Positions 44,038 through 48,506 of a DNA stretch of 48,506 bases are shown in pieces. This DNA is from Alphaproteobacteria bacterium (GTDB taxonomy: Bacteria > Pseudomonadota > Alphaproteobacteria > Micavibrionales > Micavibrionaceae), in the NCBI GenBank assembly GCA_009929775.1, contig RZZS01000011.1, forward strand, positions 1 through 48,506. Reading direction: 5' to 3'. How positions within the stretch are numbered: position 1 is the first letter of the stretch; the number at the start of each line of letters is the position of its first letter. The notes beneath the pieces are model-generated. The model was not told the origin of the DNA. It saw only the letters and a list, made by a program, of their open reading frames with translations, and did no database searches. The translations under genes and the position numbers were made by a program.

Positions 44038-45033
44038 TTAGCGCGCGGACGGGCAGTTCAGCCGTGCCATTTCCTGGTCGGCCCGACCGAGAATGGGCCC
44101 CGCGCCATTCGGGAATTCTCTCTGCAATTGCGCAAGAGCTACGCAGGCATCCTTCGTGTTGCCCATACCGGCAAGAGACATGCCCATCTTCAAAAGATTA
44201 TCGGCCGCCTTCGGACCTTGCGGGAATTTCTGATACCCTTCAGCGAAAAGCCGCGCAGCCGCTTCAAAGTGACCACGCACATAGTGGGTTTCGCCAAGCC
44301 AGTAAAGCGCGTTGGGGGCGAGGGAGTGGTTCGGAAAACGGTCGAGGAAGCCGCGAAACGCCCGCTCAGCCCCGTCGAAATTCTGGTTCCGGATCAGGGT
44401 GAAGGCCGATTCGTAGATCGCCGCCGGGTCCGTACTGTCTGGAGGAGCGCCCAGGGGCTCGCCCGGCACCCCCTGAAGCGTACCGAGATTCTGAGAACCG
44501 GGACCAGAGGCAGACATACCGGGAACGTACTCTCCCTGACCCGGCGCATAGCCTCCCGGCGGTGGGGGCGGCGTGTAGGATGGAGACGGAGGGTAAAGGG
44601 ACGACTCGGCCGTCCCGCTCCCGCCATAGACACCTTGACGATTCTGACCCGGGAACGCGTTCGCACTTTTCTCGGTTTCGCCGACGCGCATTTCCAGGTC
44701 GGTCAGCTTGCGCTCGAGCTTGTCCTGAAGCTGATTGACCTGAAATGAAATTTCCTCGACCCGGCCTGTCAATGTGCGCATATCCATTTCAATCTGAGAC
44801 AGACGCACCTCGATATTGGCGCGCGCCGACTGATCAGTGGCCGATTCGACAACCGTGAGCGAACCCGGCGGCGGAGTCTCACCGCGAAACAGGGCGCGGC
44901 TCAAGGTCTGGATTTCATTCTCCATACGGGACAGACGGCTTTCAACACTGCCGCCCGACTGCGCCAGAACGGGCCCGGCCCCCAAAAGAGCCAGACCCGT
45001 GCAGGTCAACAGAATGCGAATTGCTCTGGTCAT
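44038..45033 (-). CDS. cpoB: CpoB (YbgF), Tol-Pal system periplasmic protein
   Basis: Coordinates peptidoglycan synthesis with outer-membrane constriction in the Tol-Pal system. It has 331 aa. A signal peptide (ILLTCTGLALLGAGPVLAQ) is followed by a coiled-coil (about 30-110, DMRTLTGRVEEISFQVNQLQ), a Pro/Gly/Tyr-rich linker (about 120-200) and TPR repeats at the C-terminus (AIYESAFTLIRNQNFDGAER, ALYWLGETHYVRGHFEAAAR, ADNLLKMGMSLAGMGNTKDA). It follows pal by 14 bp. Confidence 0.93.
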   Translation of the reverse strand: MTRAIRILLTCTGLALLGAGPVLAQSGGSVESRLSRMENEIQTLSRALFRGETPPPGSLTVVESATDQSARANIEVRLSQIEMDMRTLTGRVEEISFQVNQLQDKLERKLTDLEMRVGETEKSANAFPGQNRQGVYGGSGTAESSLYPPSPSYTPPPPPGGYAPGQGEYVPGMSASGPGSQNLGTLQGVPGEPLGAPPDSTDPAAIYESAFTLIRNQNFDGAERAFRGFLDRFPNHSLAPNALYWLGETHYVRGHFEAAARLFAEGYQKFPQGPKAADNLLKMGMSLAGMGNTKDACVALAQLQREFPNGAGPILGRADQEMARLNCPSAR

Positions 45034-45047
45034 CTATAATCCTGAAA

Positions 45048-45575
45048 TCAGTCGACCTTCGTTACACCGCGACGGTTTTGCGCCCAGCCGGAGGGGCTGG
45101 ATTCCATGACCGCCGGACGTTCCTTGCCAAAGCTGATGGTCGTGATGCGGCGCGGATCGACCCCTAGCGCGATCAGATAGTTCTTGACTGAAGTCGCGCG
45201 CCGCTCGCCCAGCGCGAGGTTGTATTCACGCGTGCCACGCTCGTCCGTGTGCCCTTCGATCGTCACGGTCACATGAGGGTATTGCTGGAGCCACTGGGCC
45301 TGCATATCGAGGATCTGGCGGGCTTCATCGTTCAGATCGTAGCGATCGTAACCGAAGAAGACGCGGTCCCCGACATTGACGACAAGATCGGCCTGTGAGC
45401 CCGGTTGCGGACCGGCCATCTGTTCGCCGTAAACCGGCTCGGTGCCGTCGAGCGGCCCCGGCGTCATCTGTTCATAAGTCATCTGGTCCTCGCCCATCGC
45501 GCCCTTGTCATCCTTGCTGGCGCAGGCGGTGAGCATGAAAATCATGGAAAAAATAACGATCGAGCGAACGAACAT
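45048..45575 (-). CDS. pal: Pal, peptidoglycan-associated lipoprotein
   Basis: Outer-membrane lipoprotein that binds peptidoglycan and TolB. It has 175 aa. Lipoprotein signal MIFMLTACASKDD. OmpA-type domain at about 65-170 with TVTIEGHTDERGTREYNLAL and GERRATSVKNYLIALGV, including the Asp and Arg residues that hold diaminopimelate. A GAGGAG ribosome site is present. tolB, usually directly upstream, is not here; the next upstream gene is an unrelated lipoprotein. Confidence 0.96.
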   Translation of the reverse strand: MFVRSIVIFSMIFMLTACASKDDKGAMGEDQMTYEQMTPGPLDGTEPVYGEQMAGPQPGSQADLVVNVGDRVFFGYDRYDLNDEARQILDMQAQWLQQYPHVTVTIEGHTDERGTREYNLALGERRATSVKNYLIALGVDPRRITTISFGKERPAVMESSPSGWAQNRRGVTKVD

Positions 45576-45623
45576 GCGAGACTCCTCTGAATTCGCGGGG
45601 GGCCATAAATAAAGGGACCGAAA

Positions 45624-45684
45624 GAACAGCCTTTGATCCCTCTAACACATATTACCTAACCCGCCCGCATGCAAGAGGCTGTTC
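45624..45684. repeat. inverted repeat in the gap between pal and the 45743 gene
   Basis: GAACAGCCT (45624-45632) and AGGCTGTTC (45676-45684), 43 bp apart. On the minus strand it follows the 45743 gene and is trailed by TTTATTTA, so it may be a long-loop terminator. Confidence 0.4.
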
Positions 45685-45742
45685 GGTGGTTTTCCTGAGG
45701 AAATTTTGGGAGTCCTTGGGTGTGGAGAATCAAGACGCCGGC

Positions 45743-46315
45743 TTAGGGCGCGAGTTGGCAGGCGAATTCGCCATCAGAACGCTCGACGCATTTTATTTGA
45801 TCCGTTCTTTTCGCCGGATGGAGATTCCCCCTTGCACCATCCTCGCCAACAGAAAGGCCGAAGCGACCTGCCAGTCTCTCACGCGATTGTCCCGTGGACT
45901 GGAGCGCCCCCTCAATTAGCCGCCTTGTCTCTTCGTCTTCCTCCGCCAACATAATCAAAAGAGCCGTTGCCGCGATTTTTCCTGCCTGATCATCCTTAAG
46001 GGAACGCGCCACAAGCGCCATCGTGCTGAAACGAGAGCATTTTTCATTAAAACCAAGCAACTCCTTCTGCTGCCTGACGATCTCCCGAGCCTCGGATTCC
46101 TCTCCCCCCTCCTCATCGTCAGCGTTGCGCCTGACAGCTCTGACCACCGTTGTTTCCCGGAAATTCATGCAGGTTTCGTAATCCGTGCCTTCGTTTACGA
46201 ACTCTTGCGTACCGGCACACCCGGCGGCTAACGCCGAAGCCAGCACCGCCGACGCCCACAAGGGCAACAGAGACGGTCTGGCGCCACTTCCCGCCCACAA
46301 ACGATTGCTACTCAT
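45743..46315 (-). CDS. putative lipoprotein of unknown function
   Basis: A 190-aa protein with lipoprotein signal ASALAAGCAG (Cys about 33) after a hydrophobic stretch. The mature part has an acidic region (NADDEEGGEESEAREI) and two helices (CSRFSTMALVARSLKDDQAG, ATALLIMLAEEDEETRRLIE); three Cys in the mature part could form disulfides. The ATG at 46315 (MSSNRLW) gives a normal signal peptide length. No family recognised. Confidence 0.65.
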   Translation of the reverse strand: MSSNRLWAGSGARPSLLPLWASAVLASALAAGCAGTQEFVNEGTDYETCMNFRETTVVRAVRRNADDEEGGEESEAREIVRQQKELLGFNEKCSRFSTMALVARSLKDDQAGKIAATALLIMLAEEDEETRRLIEGALQSTGQSRERLAGRFGLSVGEDGARGNLHPAKRTDQIKCVERSDGEFACQLAP

Positions 46316-46373
46316 TACCAACCCTCCAAGAACCGGAAATTTACATAGCACACATTGTTATGTCAAGCCCCTA

Positions 46374-46413
46374 AACGAAACGCCGCCGAACAACACTGCC
46401 CAGCGGCGTTTTT
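46374..46413. terminator. terminator between the Gly-rich gene and the lipoprotein gene
   Basis: AACGCCGC/GCGGCGTT stem with a loop of about 15 nt. A run of six T follows on the plus strand and TTTCGTTT on the minus strand. It is placed to end the minus-strand gene at 46434. Confidence 0.6.
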
Positions 46414-46433
46414 TATCTGCGAACTTCCGGCGT

Positions 46434-47321
46434 TCAGTTAGGACATGCAGAATGAATGCCGTCGAGCAAGGCCCTCGATAGATTGCCACCAGCTGCAGCG
46501 GAACACTTTCCAGCCTTGAGTAATTCTGGATCTGTTTCTGCAGCACGGAGAATACCCATGGTTCTCTCGACCCGATCACCACCAAGCAGTGCCTGCAGGG
46601 TTTCGCGGGTGATTGTCTGTGCTTGCCCAAGCTGACCCTGCTGGAACTGGTCGGCAAGGCACATCGCAATTTTTTGATTCTTTCCGCTCATGCCGTCAAG
46701 CATCTTCGCACGTTCCCGTGGCCCGGCCTCAGCCAGTTCCGACGGAGTGAAGACCTGCTCGTCGTTGCCGATAACAACGCCCTGGCCCGGAAACCACGAA
46801 ACGGAAAAACCGCCATAACCGCCGTACACGGTTCCGCCGCCGACCGCCGCAGAGAACTGGGGAACACAGGCATGAAGAGGGACAATCGGTGCCGCACCGG
46901 GCAGACCCGCTGCCGCTCCGGCCTGGAATTTGCTGTTGTCTGTAAACGCGACATTGCCACCGGTAGCGTTGCTCGCTCCGCCGAAACCGTTTCCGCCATA
47001 GCCGTTGCCGCCATCACCACCATAGCCGCTACCCCCGCGACCACCCTGGCCACCCTGGCCACCCTGGCCACCCTGGCCGCCTTGACCGCCCTGGCCACCA
47101 TAACCTATGCCGATCCCGGTTCCGTTACCGCCTGTTGCGGTGTTGGCGTTACGGTTGGTGTTATGACTTCTAGCACTGGCAGAAGACCGGGACCAGTCGT
47201 CACCAAACGCCCCGCATTCATTATCTCCGCACGCACCAACCACGCCCGGAGCCGCTGCAGCCACCGTTAAAGCCGCTGCAAGCGCACCGCCAACCCCGGA
47301 GCCTTTAGCTATCTTACTCAT
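46434..47321 (-). CDS. Gly-rich exported protein with Gly-Gly-Gln repeats
   Basis: A 295-aa protein. The N-terminus GGALAAALTVAAAAPGVVGA looks like a signal peptide. A low-complexity part (about 45-130) contains six GGQ triplets in a row and many GGxGYGG units. The C-terminal half has ordinary composition (PSELAEAGPRERAKMLDGMS, NQKIAMCLADQFQQGQLGQA, LQALLGGDRVERTMGILRAA) and four to five Cys. The Gly-rich part could form an extended or gel-like surface segment. AAGGAAA lies 8 bp before the ATG. No family recognised. Confidence 0.7.
   Translation of the reverse strand: MSKIAKGSGVGGALAAALTVAAAAPGVVGACGDNECGAFGDDWSRSSASARSHNTNRNANTATGGNGTGIGIGYGGQGGQGGQGGQGGQGGQGGRGGSGYGGDGGNGYGGNGFGGASNATGGNVAFTDNSKFQAGAAAGLPGAAPIVPLHACVPQFSAAVGGGTVYGGYGGFSVSWFPGQGVVIGNDEQVFTPSELAEAGPRERAKMLDGMSGKNQKIAMCLADQFQQGQLGQAQTITRETLQALLGGDRVERTMGILRAAETDPELLKAGKCSAAAGGNLSRALLDGIHSACPN
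47032..47100 (-). repeat. 9-bp tandem repeat coding Gly-Gly-Gln
   Basis: The plus strand shows CCACCCTGG repeated four times with near copies on both sides (CCGCCTTGA, CCGCCCTGG). Repeat-number change would alter the protein without a frameshift. Confidence 0.75.
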
Positions 47322-47506
47322 TGCCGTTTCCTTTCATTTTCTACAGGATTCTGGGATTACAGAAAAATCGCCCAATCAATTTCACCGCCATCGAAAAAAA
47401 TCAAGGAGAAATTTGCAAAACGTCGTACCGTTATCGTAAAATTTCTGTTTTGGATACACAGCGACATCGATTTTCATACTTTCGACAGCCCTGTATCTAA
47501 ATCCGC

Positions 47507-47535
47507 TTGCAAACGCGCCTATGGCAAGCTATATG
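47507..47535 (+). promoter_or_regulatory. possible promoter of the 47572 gene
   Basis: TTGCAA (47507-47512), 17-bp spacer, TATATG (47530-47535), 36 bp upstream of the ATG. Confidence 0.4.
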
Positions 47536-47571
47536 ACAATTCCCGCGAGCCGATACACCATAAGGACGATC

Positions 47572-48506
47572 ATGTCGCAAGCCATTGCCATGCTCCCCGC
47601 TGAACATGCCGGGACAAGACAGAAAGGGATTTTACGACGCCTGTTTTCACACGCCGGCGCCGCCGGAAAAAAAATGAAATCCGGAATTGAGTTCGTAAAT
47701 AAAAACGGCTTGCGAGCAGCCTTTATGAAAGTCGCTCCGCCTCTGGGAAGCGCAGTCCTTACAGCAGCCACAGTTTACGGAACGAAAATAGGAATTCTCG
47801 CCGCGCTTGGAGCGTCAGGCCTTTCCGGCGGAGCCCTTGTTGCAGGCGCTGCCATGGCAGTCGGCGCAGGCGTCACAGGTGTCCAATACAGCATCGATTG
47901 CATTCAGGCGTTCAGAAAAAAGGAAGCTTTGCCACGTGGGCTTCGCAAATACGGATTGAAAGCTGCATTCAACATCCTCAGCGGAGCTCTCGGCGGAGCA
48001 TTTGCACTGAACGCCCTTGATGAAGGCAGGGTTGTTGCGGTCGCGAACAACGCAAAATCAATGATCGCCACCGCCTTCTTCGGTCCTCAAGCCCATGCCG
48101 CGGATAGCTTCTGCGGCCCGTTCATGGAAGGCTACTGCGGGGATAGCAGCGTTTCGAAGAGACCGGAATTTTCTTCAGTGCCACCTCCAGCGGATATTCG
48201 TTCTTTGCCGGAACGCTCCGATAACGCGCTCACTCGTTCGTCCAGGGCGATACCCGCACCCGAGCACCCGCGCCAGGAAGTTCCGAACCCTCCGGCCCCG
48301 ACGATTGGAACAGCTCCCGAGACAGCTCCGGCTTCTGCCCCTGAAAGGGCGATCCCACCTAAATCCGATGCGCACCTGCCGACGCCAGTCCCGACATCCT
48401 CGTCGACATCGATGGCAATGCTTGACAGGCTCGATACAGACGGCTGGAGCCGAAGAGCAATGCAAGACCTCGCCGCAGCCCGGAACGGCGCGCCATGGGC
48501 CATCCA
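47572..48506 (+). CDS. membrane-associated protein of unknown function, 3' end outside window
   Basis: An open frame of 311 codons runs from the ATG at 47572 to the window end without a stop. AAGGA lies 5 bp before the ATG. The first 50 residues are basic and helical. Two hydrophobic segments follow at about 58-102 (ATVYGTKIGILAALGASGLS, GALVAGAAMAVGAGVTGVQY) and about 126-150 (AFNILSGALGGAFALNALD), then a long Pro/Ser/Ala-rich region (about 195-285). The tail MAMLDRLDTDGWSRRAMQDL may begin a folded domain. I do not recognise it. Frames called on the opposite strand here (for example 48132-48503) are shadows of it. Confidence 0.7.
   Translation, partial: MSQAIAMLPAEHAGTRQKGILRRLFSHAGAAGKKMKSGIEFVNKNGLRAAFMKVAPPLGSAVLTAATVYGTKIGILAALGASGLSGGALVAGAAMAVGAGVTGVQYSIDCIQAFRKKEALPRGLRKYGLKAAFNILSGALGGAFALNALDEGRVVAVANNAKSMIATAFFGPQAHAADSFCGPFMEGYCGDSSVSKRPEFSSVPPPADIRSLPERSDNALTRSSRAIPAPEHPRQEVPNPPAPTIGTAPETAPASAPERAIPPKSDAHLPTPVPTSSSTSMAMLDRLDTDGWSRRAMQDLAAARNGAPWAI

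Noticed and set aside
47032..47100. Possible CRISPR or satellite
   Set aside because: A 9-bp repeat in a coding frame giving Gly-Gly-Gln; no spacers.
48132..48503. Minus-strand frame at the window end
   Set aside because: Shadow of the plus-strand gene that starts at 47572 and runs off the window.

Overview
The window looks like a chromosomal segment of an alphaproteobacterium. The evidence is a Caulobacter-type tad/cpa Flp-pilus locus with a CtrA-type site (TTAA-N7-TTAA) in front of the pilin gene, the alphaproteobacterial order pal-cpoB-tilS-ftsH-glmM, a HisZ subunit next to PurA, and GC-rich coding with tight, overlapping operons. I cannot fix the order or genus. No rRNA, tRNA, CRISPR array, prophage or complete insertion sequence is visible.

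Layout. 1-5426: the tail of an O-acyltransferase/SGNH protein cut by the window edge, an unrecognised 355-aa protein, small hypotheticals, a multi-pass membrane protein, a membrane-anchored TerB-like protein and a SpoIIAA-like protein. 5423-16455 (minus): one long [NiFe]-hydrogenase cluster. It runs hydB, a cyclic-nucleotide-binding protein, hydG, hydD, hydA (group 3b, NAD(P)-linked 'sulfhydrogenase'), an endopeptidase, a uridine-kinase-like P-loop protein, hypF, hypC, hypD, an Arg/Glu-repeat exported protein and hypE. hypA and hypB are not in it. 16702-17676 (minus): a lone member of the PvcA/DIT1 isonitrile synthase family. 18027-20741: an ADP-forming acyl-CoA synthetase/GNAT fusion of the protein-acetyltransferase type.

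20962-31286: the Flp pilus locus. A pilus-assembly N-domain protein and a TadD-like TPR lipoprotein lie on the plus strand, convergent with flp-cpaA-cpaB-cpaC-cpaD-cpaE-cpaF-tadB-tadC on the minus strand. 31723-34381: a small membrane protein and a membrane-anchored pseudokinase. 34490-45575 (minus): purA, hisZ, glmM, an amylosucrase-type GH13 enzyme, ftsH, tilS, cpoB and pal. 45743-48506: a lipoprotein, a Gly-Gly-Gln-repeat protein, and a plus-strand gene that runs off the window end.

How the genes work together. The hydrogenase subunits form a soluble H2:NAD(P) oxidoreductase. HypC/D/E/F build its Fe(CN)2CO centre and the endopeptidase trims HydA after nickel insertion. The pilus genes encode pilin, prepilin peptidase, outer-membrane secretin, localisation ATPase, motor ATPase and inner-membrane platform. 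The housekeeping block covers purine, histidine and amino-sugar metabolism, tRNA modification, membrane proteolysis and envelope integrity.

The most unusual items are the orphan isonitrile-synthase-like gene, a palindromic element translated in frame inside hypF, an 11-residue-repeat protein inserted in the hyp operon, a pseudokinase with a C-terminal membrane anchor, a perfect 16-bp palindrome just downstream of the hydrogenase promoter, and two copies of a 69-70 bp inverted-repeat element with GGGACAGTT ends.
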